From positions 5,828,001-5,892,000 of the forward strand of contig NZ_CP139965.1 of NCBI RefSeq assembly GCF_034424375.1: 64,000 nucleotides of DNA, given 5' to 3'. The notes under the pieces were generated by a model. It was not told the DNA's origin and ran no database searches. It saw only the letters and a program-made list of their open reading frames with translations. Positions 1-8,770 of the stretch are shown here, in pieces; positions within the stretch are counted from its first letter, which is position 1, and the number at the start of each line of letters is the position of its first letter. This DNA is from Paraburkholderia kururiensis (GTDB lineage: Bacteria; Pseudomonadota; Gammaproteobacteria; Burkholderiales; Burkholderiaceae). Made by a program: the position numbers and the translations under genes.

Positions 1-1
1 C

Positions 2-1060
2 CTGAACGAGGTGCTGGGCCAGATGGGCGTGCAGTCCATCGAGACCGACCTTGGCGAGTACATCCTTCAGATCAATCACAACGAGCCGCCCAGCCACATC
101 ATTGCGCCCGTCGTGCACAAGGACAAGGAAGAGATCGCCGACCTCTTCGCGAAGACGCACGCGCGGCCGCGCCTGACCGAGATCCCGCAGATGACGCGCG
201 AGGCCCGCGAGGTGTTGCGTCCGCACTTCCTGTCTGCCGACATGGGCGTGACGGGCGGCAATTTCCTGATCGCGGAGACGGGATCGGTCGCGCTCGTGAC
301 CAACGAGGGCAACGAAGGCATGTGCACCGTCATGCCGCGCGTGCACGTGGCGGTGACCGGCATCGAAAAAATCCTGCCGACGCTCGAAGACTTGGCTACT
401 GCGATGCGGCTGTTGCCGCGCTCGGCGACAGGACAGGCCATCTCGAACTACTTTTCCGTGCTGACCGGTCCGCGCGGCGCAAACGACCAGGACGGCCCCG
501 AGCACATGTACGTCGTGCTCGTGGACGGCGGTCGCACGGGGCTCATCGGCGGCGACTTCCAGGAGATGCTGCGCTGCATTCGCTGCGGCGCCTGCATGAA
601 CCATTGCCCGGTGTACCAGAAGGTGGGCGGGCACACCTACGGCTGGGTCTACCCGGGGCCGATGGGGTCCGTGCTCACGCCGAGCTACGTGGGCCTCGAC
701 AAGGCGCTCGACCTGCCGCAGGCTGCGACGCTCTGCGGCGAGTGCAACAGCGTGTGTCCCGTGGGTATTCCGCTCTCGGACCTGCTCCGCAAGCTGCGGG
801 AGAAGCAGGTGGAGCGGCATCTGCGTCCGTGGCGTGAGCGGGCGGGGCTGGCCGTCTGGGGCTGGCTCGCGCTGCATCCCGAGGCGTATTCGCTGTTCAC
901 GCGGCTCGCCGTTCGCGTACTGGAAAAACTGGGCGGCAAAAACCGGGCAATTGCGCGACTGCCGTTCGCAGGCGGATGGACCGACACGCGCGACATGCCG
1001 GCGCCCGTAGGCCGCACCTTCCGCGAGCTTTACGCGGCGCAGCGCAGCCACCTCGGATAG
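2..1060 (+). CDS. lutB: Lactate utilization iron-sulfur protein LutB (5' truncated by window edge)
   Basis: C-terminal part of a LutB/YkgF protein; the reading frame is open from base 2, so the true start lies upstream of the window. LutB works with LutA and LutC in oxidising L-lactate to pyruvate in the cytoplasm. The visible part has the end of the LUD domain (ADMGVTGGNFLIAETGS), then two ferredoxin-like clusters, CIRCGACMNHCPVY (bases about 575-616) and CGECNSVCPVGIP (about 737-775), which should bind two 4Fe-4S clusters. A C-terminal helical tail follows. No lutC lies downstream, so lutA and lutC, if present, must be upstream. The family assignment is secure; the N-terminus is not visible. 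Confidence 0.93.
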   Translation: MNEVLGQMGVQSIETDLGEYILQINHNEPPSHIIAPVVHKDKEEIADLFAKTHARPRLTEIPQMTREAREVLRPHFLSADMGVTGGNFLIAETGSVALVTNEGNEGMCTVMPRVHVAVTGIEKILPTLEDLATAMRLLPRSATGQAISNYFSVLTGPRGANDQDGPEHMYVVLVDGGRTGLIGGDFQEMLRCIRCGACMNHCPVYQKVGGHTYGWVYPGPMGSVLTPSYVGLDKALDLPQAATLCGECNSVCPVGIPLSDLLRKLREKQVERHLRPWRERAGLAVWGWLALHPEAYSLFTRLAVRVLEKLGGKNRAIARLPFAGGWTDTRDMPAPVGRTFRELYAAQRSHLG

Positions 1061-1275
1061 GGGCGAAACCGCGTCTGGGGTGAACCCGCGACCGCCGTGG
1101 CTGAACGCGATGACCGTTGGTGCGTTCAGCCGAAGAGTTCCGCCGCTTCGCGAGCACTGTTTATCCCGAGACAACAGAGTGTTCATTTCGGCCGGGTTTT
1201 TCCCGATTGCCCACGCTCGTATCATTTCGACTGCCGCCCGTGCGCCCCGCGGGCCACCTGTCGAGAGAGCGCATC

Positions 1276-1536
1276 ATGAGAAAGAAAATATCGCTTTACT
1301 GGCCACTGGCCATCGTTACGCCGCTGCTCATAGCCGTCGGTGCCGCCAGTCTGGCGAGCCTGTATGGGCCGCGTGATTCGGTGTCGCGCGCTTCGCAACT
1401 GCAGCCGGGCAACGATCAGTTCGCCGCGGAACTCGCGCGTACAGTGTCGTACGGTCTGGTGGACAGCGAAGCGCCTGTTGCCGCGAAGACGAGCGAGCGG
1501 GCGGGCGCCGCGCTCGGTTCGTCGCAGGCACTCTGA
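1276..1536 (+). CDS. Small hypothetical single-pass membrane protein
   Basis: An 86-residue protein that I do not recognise. It starts MRKKISLYWP and has one hydrophobic segment at about residues 8-28, then a polar, Ala/Ser-rich tail with no motif. The basic N-terminus before the segment fits either an uncleaved anchor or a signal peptide with the tail outside the cytoplasm. It stands alone between lutB (215 bases upstream) and the phosphatase gene (147 bases downstream), in the same direction. The start at 1276 was chosen because it places the charged-hydrophobic pattern at the N-terminus; the frame is open further upstream but that extension looks non-coding. It could be a spurious ORF, but the membrane topology argues for a real gene. 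Confidence 0.5.
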   Translation: MRKKISLYWPLAIVTPLLIAVGAASLASLYGPRDSVSRASQLQPGNDQFAAELARTVSYGLVDSEAPVAAKTSERAGAALGSSQAL

Positions 1537-1632
1537 ACGCGTGGCAAGCTCGTCTTGTGTTGCGTCGCTGTCCTCGCGCGCGGCCGCTGCGGCCCGTGCG
1601 TCGGGCTGCGGGCGCGATCGGGCGGGCCTTTG

Positions 1633-1638
1633 TATAAT
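1633..1638 (+). promoter_or_regulatory. Candidate -10 element for the phosphatase gene
   Basis: A perfect TATAAT lies 46 bases before the phosphatase start in a very GC-rich context. No convincing -35 is seen at the usual spacing, so only the -10 is called. Confidence 0.4.
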
Positions 1639-1683
1639 CGCCGGTCAGCTTTCCTTCGCCGCTCGCGCGCGCCGCTTTTTCCG

Positions 1684-2166
1684 ATGAACACGGTCTCGAT
1701 CTGTTTCGTCTGCCTGGGGAACATCTGCCGTTCCCCTACCGCCGAGGGCGTGATGCGGCATCTGGTGAACGAGGCGGGACTCCACGAGCGGATCCATATC
1801 GACTCGGCCGGCACGGGCGACTGGCACATCGGCGAAGCGCCGGACCCGCGGGCGCAGCGTGCCGCTGGCGCACGCGGTTACGACCTGTCGGCGCTGCGCG
1901 GCCGCCAGATCGCCCAGGCGGATTTCGAGCGGTTCGACTTGGTGCTCGCCATGGACGAGGCGAACGTGGCGGCACTGCGCAGCGTGTGTCCGCCGGCTTT
2001 GCGCGACAAGATCCGGCTGCTGATGGGGTTTGCGTCGCCGGCTGCGTCACTCGAGGTATCCGACCCGTATTTTGGTGGGGCGGAAGGTTTCGAAGCGGTT
2101 CTGGATCAGTGCGAAGCTGCCTGTGCCGGCCTGTTGGCGGTGCTGCGCAAGCGTCTGGCGGCGTGA
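1684..2166 (+). CDS. Low-molecular-weight protein-tyrosine phosphatase
   Basis: A 160-residue cytoplasmic phosphatase of the LMW-PTP family, which hydrolyses phosphotyrosine through a cysteinyl-phosphate intermediate. The P-loop CLGNICRS puts the nucleophile at Cys10 and the phosphate-binding Arg at Arg16, in the normal N-terminal place. The DPYFGG motif near residue 127 carries the general-acid aspartate. Length and layout are complete for the family. Family members either counteract a tyrosine kinase in exopolysaccharide export or have housekeeping roles. No kinase or polysaccharide gene is nearby here, so the substrate is unknown. The next gene downstream is iscR; their proximity is a syntenic feature rather than evidence of joint function. 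Confidence 0.92.
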   Translation: MNTVSICFVCLGNICRSPTAEGVMRHLVNEAGLHERIHIDSAGTGDWHIGEAPDPRAQRAAGARGYDLSALRGRQIAQADFERFDLVLAMDEANVAALRSVCPPALRDKIRLLMGFASPAASLEVSDPYFGGAEGFEAVLDQCEAACAGLLAVLRKRLAA

Positions 2167-2242
2167 TGCAAAACGGGCAGTTGCAGTTTTGCTTCCTTTT
2201 TGCCCCTTTCGGGGCGTTCCGATAACCCGAATCATGTCATGG

Positions 2243-2267
2243 ATACTTGACTAAAAGAGTCATGTAT
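2243..2267 (+). promoter_or_regulatory. IscR type-1 binding site, upstream copy
   Basis: A 25-base imperfect palindrome with ATACTTGACT on the left, AAAA in the centre and AGTCATGTAT on the right. It matches the published IscR type-1 consensus (ATASYYGACTRWWWYAGTCRRSTAT) at nearly every position. It overlaps the -35 of the iscR promoter, as expected for autorepression by 2Fe-2S IscR. Confidence 0.82.
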
Positions 2268-2274
2268 TTATACT
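2247..2274 (+). promoter_or_regulatory. iscR (isc operon) promoter
   Basis: A -35 TTGACT at 2247-2252 and a -10 TATACT at 2269-2274, separated by 16 bases. The start codon of iscR is 39 bases beyond the -10. Both promoter elements are embedded in the two IscR-type palindromes, so repressor binding would block RNA polymerase. Confidence 0.72.
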
Positions 2275-2294
2275 TGACGAAAATTGTCGAGAAT
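2270..2294 (+). promoter_or_regulatory. IscR type-1 binding site, downstream copy
   Basis: A second 25-base near-palindrome, ATACTTGACG at the left, AAAAT in the centre and GTCGAGAAT at the right. It lies 27 bases after the first copy and covers the -10 and probable transcription start. It departs from the type-1 consensus at three positions or so, so it is likely the weaker site. Two tandem sites are also the arrangement described for the E. coli iscR promoter. Confidence 0.7.
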
Positions 2295-2312
2295 TGCGGT
2301 TCCCCATACATC

Positions 2313-2846
2313 ATGAGACTCACCACGAAAGGCCGTTTCGCCGTCACGGCGATGATCGACCTGGCGTTGCGCCAGGAGCAGGGCCCGGTGACGCTGGCCG
2401 GTATCAGCCAGCGCCAGCACATCTCGCCGTCCTACCTCGAACAGCTGTTCGGCAAGTTGCGCCGTCATGAAATCGTCGAGTCCGTGCGCGGACCGGGCGG
2501 CGGCTACAATCTTGCCCGCCGTGCCGAGGACGTGACCGTGGCCGACATCATCATCGCAGTCGACGAGCCGCTCGACGCCACCCAGTGCGGCGGCAAGGGC
2601 ACGTGCGACGGCACGAAGCAGCTCGACGGCCACTGCATGACCCACGAGCTGTGGTCCACGCTGAACCAGAAAATGGTCGAGTACCTGGACTCGGTGTCGC
2701 TCAAGGATCTCGTCGACCAGCAGCGGACGCGCGAAGGCGCTGCCGCCTCGGTGCTGCGCGATCGCCGTACCGAGGCCAAGCCGGTCGAGCCCGTGCGGGC
2801 CACGCCGAAGGGACCGAACTCCATCTTCAACATGGCGAGTTCCTGA
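2313..2846 (+). CDS. iscR: Fe-S cluster assembly transcriptional regulator IscR
   Basis: A 177-residue Rrf2-family repressor that binds a 2Fe-2S cluster and controls the isc operon and other iron-sulfur genes. The N-terminal winged helix (MRLTTKGRFAVTAMIDLAL, then SPSYLEQLFGKLR) is standard. The cluster ligands are in CGGKGTCDGTKQ..GHCMTH, giving C-x5-C-x9-C-x2-H; the middle spacing is four residues longer than in E. coli IscR (x5). The start at 2313 was chosen because MRLTTKGRFAV is the usual N-terminus and the longer frame would run through the promoter. It is the first gene of the isc operon, with two IscR boxes directly upstream. Confidence 0.96.
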   Translation: MRLTTKGRFAVTAMIDLALRQEQGPVTLAGISQRQHISPSYLEQLFGKLRRHEIVESVRGPGGGYNLARRAEDVTVADIIIAVDEPLDATQCGGKGTCDGTKQLDGHCMTHELWSTLNQKMVEYLDSVSLKDLVDQQRTREGAAASVLRDRRTEAKPVEPVRATPKGPNSIFNMASS

Positions 2847-2967
2847 GCCTTGCCGCGCGCCTCGTGCGAAGCGGCGAGCGCGTCCGCTTCGTCGGTTTGG
2901 CCGGTCTGGCCAAGAGGCGCCGCGGGCCGGAGCATGCAAGCAACACACCGATTTCCCGGAGCGATAG

Positions 2968-4191
2968 ATGAATAACGATATTCCCCACCTGCCCATCTAC
3001 ATGGACTACAGCGCGACGACGCCGGTCGACCCACGCGTGGTGGACAAGATGATTCCCTACCTGCGCGAGCACTTCGGCAACCCGGCATCGCGCAGTCACG
3101 CGTACGGCTGGGAGGCCGAGCGGGCCGTCGAGGAAGCGCGCGAGAACGTCGCGGCGCTCGTCAATGCCGATCCGCGTGAAATCATCTGGACCTCGGGCGC
3201 GACGGAGTCGGACAACCTCGCCATCAAGGGCGCGGCGCATTTCTACAAGAGCAAGGGCAAGCACGTCGTCACGGTGAAGACCGAGCACAAGGCCGTGCTG
3301 GATACCTGCCGTGAACTCGAGCGCGAAGGTTTCGAAGTCACGTATCTGGACGTGAAGGACGACGGCCTGATCGACCTCGACGTGTTCAAGGCCGCGCTGC
3401 GTCCCGACACGATCCTCGTTTCCGTCATGCACGTGAACAACGAGATCGGCGTGATTCAGGACATCGAGACGATCGGCGAGATCTGTCGCGAGAAGGGCAT
3501 CGTTTTCCACGTGGACGCCGCCCAGGCCACGGGTAAGGTCCAGATCGACCTGCAGAAGCTGAAGGTCGACCTGATGTCGTTCTCGGCGCACAAGACCTAT
3601 GGTCCGAAGGGCATCGGCGCGCTGTACGTGCGCCGCAAGCCGCGCGTGCGCATCGAAGCGCAGATGCACGGCGGCGGCCACGAGCGCGGCATGCGCTCGG
3701 GCACGCTGGCCACGCACCAGATCGTCGGCATAGGCGAGGCCTTCCGCATTGCGCGCGAAGAAATGGCAACCGAAAACGAGCGCATCCGCATGCTGCGCGA
3801 TCGCCTGTTCGCCGGCCTTTCGCAGATGGACGAAGTCTATGTCAACGGCGACATGGAACGGCGTGTCCCGCACAACCTGAACATCAGCTTCAACTTCGTC
3901 GAAGGCGAGTCGCTGATCATGGCGGTGAAGGACGTGGCGGTGTCGTCGGGTTCGGCGTGCACGTCGGCGTCGCTCGAACCGTCGTACGTGCTGCGCGCGC
4001 TCGGCCGCAACGACGAACTGGCGCACAGCTCCATTCGCTTCACCGTGGGCCGGTTCACGACGGAGCAGGAAGTGGACTACGTGATCAACCTGCTGAAGAA
4101 CAAGATCGCCAAGCTGCGCGAACTGTCGCCGCTTTGGGAAATGCACCAGGACGGCATCGACCTGTCCACCATCCAGTGGGCCGCTCACTGA
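2968..4191 (+). CDS. iscS: Cysteine desulfurase IscS
   Basis: A 407-residue PLP enzyme that takes sulfur from L-cysteine as a protein-bound persulfide and hands it to IscU for Fe-S assembly, and to other acceptors for tRNA thiolation. The PLP lysine is Lys209 in SFSAHKTYGPKG. The catalytic cysteine is Cys331 in the mobile loop SSGSACTSAS. Full length for a group I desulfurase. It is the second gene of the isc operon, 121 bases after iscR and 57 bases before iscU. The protein is cytoplasmic and works as a dimer binding IscU at its C-terminal end. Confidence 0.97.
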   Translation: MNNDIPHLPIYMDYSATTPVDPRVVDKMIPYLREHFGNPASRSHAYGWEAERAVEEARENVAALVNADPREIIWTSGATESDNLAIKGAAHFYKSKGKHVVTVKTEHKAVLDTCRELEREGFEVTYLDVKDDGLIDLDVFKAALRPDTILVSVMHVNNEIGVIQDIETIGEICREKGIVFHVDAAQATGKVQIDLQKLKVDLMSFSAHKTYGPKGIGALYVRRKPRVRIEAQMHGGGHERGMRSGTLATHQIVGIGEAFRIAREEMATENERIRMLRDRLFAGLSQMDEVYVNGDMERRVPHNLNISFNFVEGESLIMAVKDVAVSSGSACTSASLEPSYVLRALGRNDELAHSSIRFTVGRFTTEQEVDYVINLLKNKIAKLRELSPLWEMHQDGIDLSTIQWAAH

Positions 4192-4248
4192 GCGCGCCGA
4201 TATCGGCAGCGGCAGGCGAGAGACTCGAAACGAATCAAGGAGTGAATC

Positions 4249-4686
4249 ATGGCATATAGCGACAAGGTTCTGGATCATTACGAAAACCCGCGCAACGTGG
4301 GTTCGTTCGCGAAGGACGACGACGCGGTGGGTACCGGCATGGTGGGCGCTCCGGCGTGCGGCGACGTGATGAAGCTGCAGATTCGCGTGGGCGCGGACGG
4401 CGTGATCGAAGACGCGAAGTTCAAGACGTACGGCTGCGGTTCGGCCATCGCGTCGAGCTCGCTCGTGACCGAGTGGGTGAAGGGCAAGACGCTCGACGAG
4501 GCGCTCTCCATCAAGAACACGCACATCGCCGAAGAACTCGCGCTGCCGCCGGTGAAGATCCACTGCTCGATTCTCGCGGAAGACGCGATCAAGGCCGCGG
4601 TGGCGGACTATCGTCAGCGTCATGGCGCGCAGACGCCCGCCACGGCCGAAGCCGCGGATGCCGAAGCGAAGCACGCAGCGGCTTGA
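4249..4686 (+). CDS. iscU: Fe-S cluster scaffold protein IscU
   Basis: A 145-residue scaffold on which the 2Fe-2S cluster is built from IscS sulfur and then passed on with HscA and HscB. The three ligand cysteines are Cys37 (in PACGDV, with the exchange-promoting Asp39), Cys63 and Cys106. The HscA recognition motif LPPVK is at 99-103. The last roughly 20 residues form an Ala/Glu-rich tail that makes the protein longer than E. coli IscU (128). An AAGGAG ribosome-binding site precedes the start (around 4237). An unusually long non-coding gap of 210 bases follows before iscA. Confidence 0.97.
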   Translation: MAYSDKVLDHYENPRNVGSFAKDDDAVGTGMVGAPACGDVMKLQIRVGADGVIEDAKFKTYGCGSAIASSSLVTEWVKGKTLDEALSIKNTHIAEELALPPVKIHCSILAEDAIKAAVADYRQRHGAQTPATAEAADAEAKHAAA

Positions 4687-4697
4687 GTGGCAAGCGA

Positions 4698-4713
4698 GCC
4701 GCTGCGAAGCGGC
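4698..4713 (+). other. GNRA-capped hairpin in the iscU-iscA spacer
   Basis: Six perfect base pairs (GCCGCT with AGCGGC) closed by a GCGA tetraloop, starting 12 bases after the iscU stop codon. No T-tract follows, so it is not an intrinsic terminator. Such a structure could protect the upstream iscRSU message or set a processing point. Function is inferred only from position. Confidence 0.4.
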
Positions 4714-4896
4714 CAGCAAGAGCGGTAACCAGGCGGCAACTGAGCAGCAAAACAGCCTGTCCGGCTGACGGGCAGGGCCAGTGGCAAGTGGTTTAACGAA
4801 CGGATGCAGGCAGGGTTGCGCGGCGGCGCCCGTGCTGGAAACGTTCCGGAGTACTCCGGGGCACAGCAAGGCGGCGTTTCGCGCGACGAAGACGCT

Positions 4897-5220
4897 ATGG
4901 CTATTACGTTGACGGAAAAGGCGGCACAACACGTGCAGAAGTATCTGTCCCGGCGCGGCAAGGGCATCGGGCTGCGGCTCGGCGTGCGTACGACGGGCTG
5001 TTCGGGTCTTGCGTACAAGCTCGAGTATGTCGACGAGCTCTCGGCGGAAGATCAGGTGTTCGAGAGCAACGGCGTGAAGGTCGTGGTGGACCCGAAAAGC
5101 CTTGCCTATATCGACGGCACCGAGCTCGACTTCGCCCGCGAGGGCCTGAACGAAGGCTTCAGGTTCAACAACCCGAACGTGAAGGACGAGTGCGGCTGCG
5201 GCGAGTCGTTCCGCGTATAA
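4897..5220 (+). CDS. iscA: Fe-S assembly A-type carrier IscA
   Basis: A 107-residue A-type carrier that receives Fe-S clusters from the scaffold and delivers them, notably 4Fe-4S clusters, to apoproteins. The three conserved cysteines are Cys35 (TTGCSGLAY), Cys99 and Cys101 (DECGCGESF), as in all IscA/ErpA proteins. The neighbourhood identifies it as IscA rather than ErpA. The start at 4897 (MAITLTEKAAQHV) fits the family length; the frame is open upstream, but that part is arginine/glycine-rich read-through of the spacer. An intrinsic terminator follows the stop by 17 bases. Confidence 0.95.
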   Translation: MAITLTEKAAQHVQKYLSRRGKGIGLRLGVRTTGCSGLAYKLEYVDELSAEDQVFESNGVKVVVDPKSLAYIDGTELDFAREGLNEGFRFNNPNVKDECGCGESFRV

Positions 5221-5237
5221 GCGGGCGTACGCACAAG

Positions 5238-5263
5238 AAAGGCGGCACGGGCCGCCTTTTTTT
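5238..5263 (+). terminator. Intrinsic terminator after iscA
   Basis: GGCGGC and GCCGCC pair around an ACGG loop and are followed by seven T residues; three A residues before the stem extend the pairing into the T run. It sits inside the isc cluster, before hscB, and would split the operon or reduce expression of the chaperone half. Confidence 0.85.
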
Positions 5264-5337
5264 GATTCGCGCCCGGCACGCCGCGGGATGGCCGCTCCCT
5301 TCATGACGTTGTTTCCACCCACCCGTTCCCTTTAAGC

Positions 5338-5865
5338 ATGGCCTCGCTGACCGATAGCCACTTCACTCTGTTCGGCCTGCCCGAGCAATTCGCCATCGAG
5401 ACGAACGCACTCGACGAGGCCTATCGCACCGTGCAGTCGCAGGTGCATCCGGACCGCTTCGCGGCCGCCGGCGACGCGCAGAAGCGCATCGCCATGCAAT
5501 GGGCGACGCGCGCGAACGAGGCCTATCAGACGCTGCGCAATCCGCTGCGCCGTGCCACTTACCTGCTGCATCTGCGCGGTATCGACGTCGGCGCGGAGAA
5601 CAACACCGCGATGGAGCCGGCCTTCCTGATGCAGCAGATGGAATGGCGCGAGAACATCGAAGACGCCGCCGCGGCGAAAAACGTCGACGCACTCGACGCG
5701 CTGCTGGCCGAGCTGCGCGACGAAGAGCGCGCCCGCCTCGGCAAGCTCGCGGTGCTGCTCGACAGCGGCGCGAACCAGGCGGCGAGCGAAGCGGTGCGCC
5801 AGCTCATGTTCATCGAGCGCGTGGCCGCGGACATCGACACGCAGATCGAGCGGCTCGAAGGCTAG
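5338..5865 (+). CDS. hscB: Fe-S protein assembly co-chaperone HscB
   Basis: A 175-residue J-domain co-chaperone that brings IscU to HscA and stimulates HscA ATP hydrolysis. The N-terminal J domain has the obligatory HPD motif at residues 37-39 (SQVHPDRF). A C-terminal three-helix HSCB domain that binds IscU follows. It lies 117 bases after iscA, behind an intrinsic terminator, and 74 bases before hscA. The order iscA-hscB-hscA-fdx matches the standard isc operon, so the assignment over a generic DnaJ protein is firm. Confidence 0.95.
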   Translation: MASLTDSHFTLFGLPEQFAIETNALDEAYRTVQSQVHPDRFAAAGDAQKRIAMQWATRANEAYQTLRNPLRRATYLLHLRGIDVGAENNTAMEPAFLMQQMEWRENIEDAAAAKNVDALDALLAELRDEERARLGKLAVLLDSGANQAASEAVRQLMFIERVAADIDTQIERLEG

Positions 5866-5939
5866 GCGCCGCGCTTGCCGCGACACACCTACATTGACGG
5901 GCCACGCGGCCCGCGAGAGATCAGAGACACACATCACAG

Positions 5940-7808
<1,869 letters not shown>

Positions 7809-8079
7809 GCGAGGCGCTTTCGTCGTATCGTTCGCGGGTCGCTTTGCTCGCGGCGTCGCCTCTGCCGCGCCCCGAACGCAGGCCATGCAGACGACGCGCC
7901 ATGCGCGAAAGACCGCCTCGAATGCGCCTGCCATGCGCGGTGGCCGCGCCCTCCGACAACGCCCGCGCCGTCCGCGATTTCCCGATGCTGCAACGCGCGC
8001 GCCCCAGCTAAAATGATGCGGCACCCGATCATCGACGACCGGTGGCCGCACCCGAACCGCTAATCAAACGGAATTGGTC

Positions 8080-8421
8080 ATGCCTCAAATCGTTGTGCTG
8101 CCCCACGTCGAACTGTGCCCGGATGGCGCCGTTATCGAAGCCACGCCCGGCAAGAGCATCTGCGATACGCTGCTCGACGCCGGCATCGAGATCGAGCATG
8201 CATGCGAGAAGTCGTGCGCCTGCACGACCTGCCATGTCGTCGTGCGCGAAGGCTTCGAAGCGCTCACGCCGTCGGAGGAAGACGAAGACGACCTGCTCGA
8301 CAAGGCATGGGGCCTCGAGCCCACCTCGCGTCTGTCGTGCCAGGCGATCGTGCCGCAGAGCGAGGACCTCGTCATCGAGATCCCGCGCTATTCGATCAAC
8401 CACGCGAAAGAGAACCACTGA
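8080..8421 (+). CDS. fdx: ISC-type 2Fe-2S ferredoxin
   Basis: A 113-residue adrenodoxin-like ferredoxin that supplies electrons for cluster assembly on IscU. The four ligands are Cys42, Cys48, Cys51 (in CEKSCACTTC) and Cys87 (RLSCQ), at the same positions as in E. coli Fdx; Cys46 is the extra non-ligand cysteine also common in this family. The start at 8080 (MPQIVVLPH) was preferred over a TTG two codons earlier. A 271-base spacer separates it from hscA, whereas iscX follows after only 15 bases. Confidence 0.95.
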   Translation: MPQIVVLPHVELCPDGAVIEATPGKSICDTLLDAGIEIEHACEKSCACTTCHVVVREGFEALTPSEEDEDDLLDKAWGLEPTSRLSCQAIVPQSEDLVIEIPRYSINHAKENH

Positions 8422-8436
8422 CAGGAGCGAGCCGCC

Positions 8437-8634
8437 ATGAAATGGACCGACACGCAGGACATTGCGATGGCCCTGACGGACACCCATCCGGAGGTCGACC
8501 CGCAGTACGTGCGCTTTACGGATTTGCACCGCTGGGTGACCGAACTGGAGGGCTTCGACGACGACCCGGAACGGTCGAACGAGAAGATTCTGGAGGCGAT
8601 CCAGGCGGCGTGGATCGAGGATGCTGACTACTGA
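8437..8634 (+). CDS. iscX: Fe-S cluster assembly protein IscX
   Basis: A 65-residue acidic protein of the IscX/YfhJ family, which binds iron and IscS and modulates the rate of Fe-S cluster formation. MKWTDTQDIAMALTD at the start and the FTDLHRWV and EKILEAIQAAWIED stretches are family hallmarks. A clear AGGAG ribosome-binding site lies at 8423-8427, directly after the fdx stop, so it is translationally close to fdx. It is the last gene of the isc cluster and ends at a strong terminator. Confidence 0.95.
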   Translation: MKWTDTQDIAMALTDTHPEVDPQYVRFTDLHRWVTELEGFDDDPERSNEKILEAIQAAWIEDADY

Positions 8635-8673
8635 CTCGAACCCGAACCGGTTCACCTGAACGCAGCGGAATTG

Positions 8674-8711
8674 AAAAAGGCGATTCGCACATTGTGCGAA
8701 TCGCCTTTTTT
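8674..8711 (+). terminator. Bidirectional terminator ending the isc cluster
   Basis: A perfect 16-base-pair stem (8674-8689 with 8695-8710) around a five-base loop, with an A run on one side and a T run on the other. It can serve iscX on the plus strand and the converging glycine-zipper gene on the minus strand. Confidence 0.92.
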
Positions 8712-8770
8712 GTATCGAGGTGCCGCGGTGCGTCGGGGGCCGTCGGACGGGCGCCCCGCACAGCCGCCGC

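Noticed and set aside
2827..5322. An 831-codon open frame on the minus strand across iscS, iscU and iscA
   Set aside because: It is antisense to three well-identified genes, has Arg/His-rich composition and no recognisable domain; such frames arise from GC-rich third positions.
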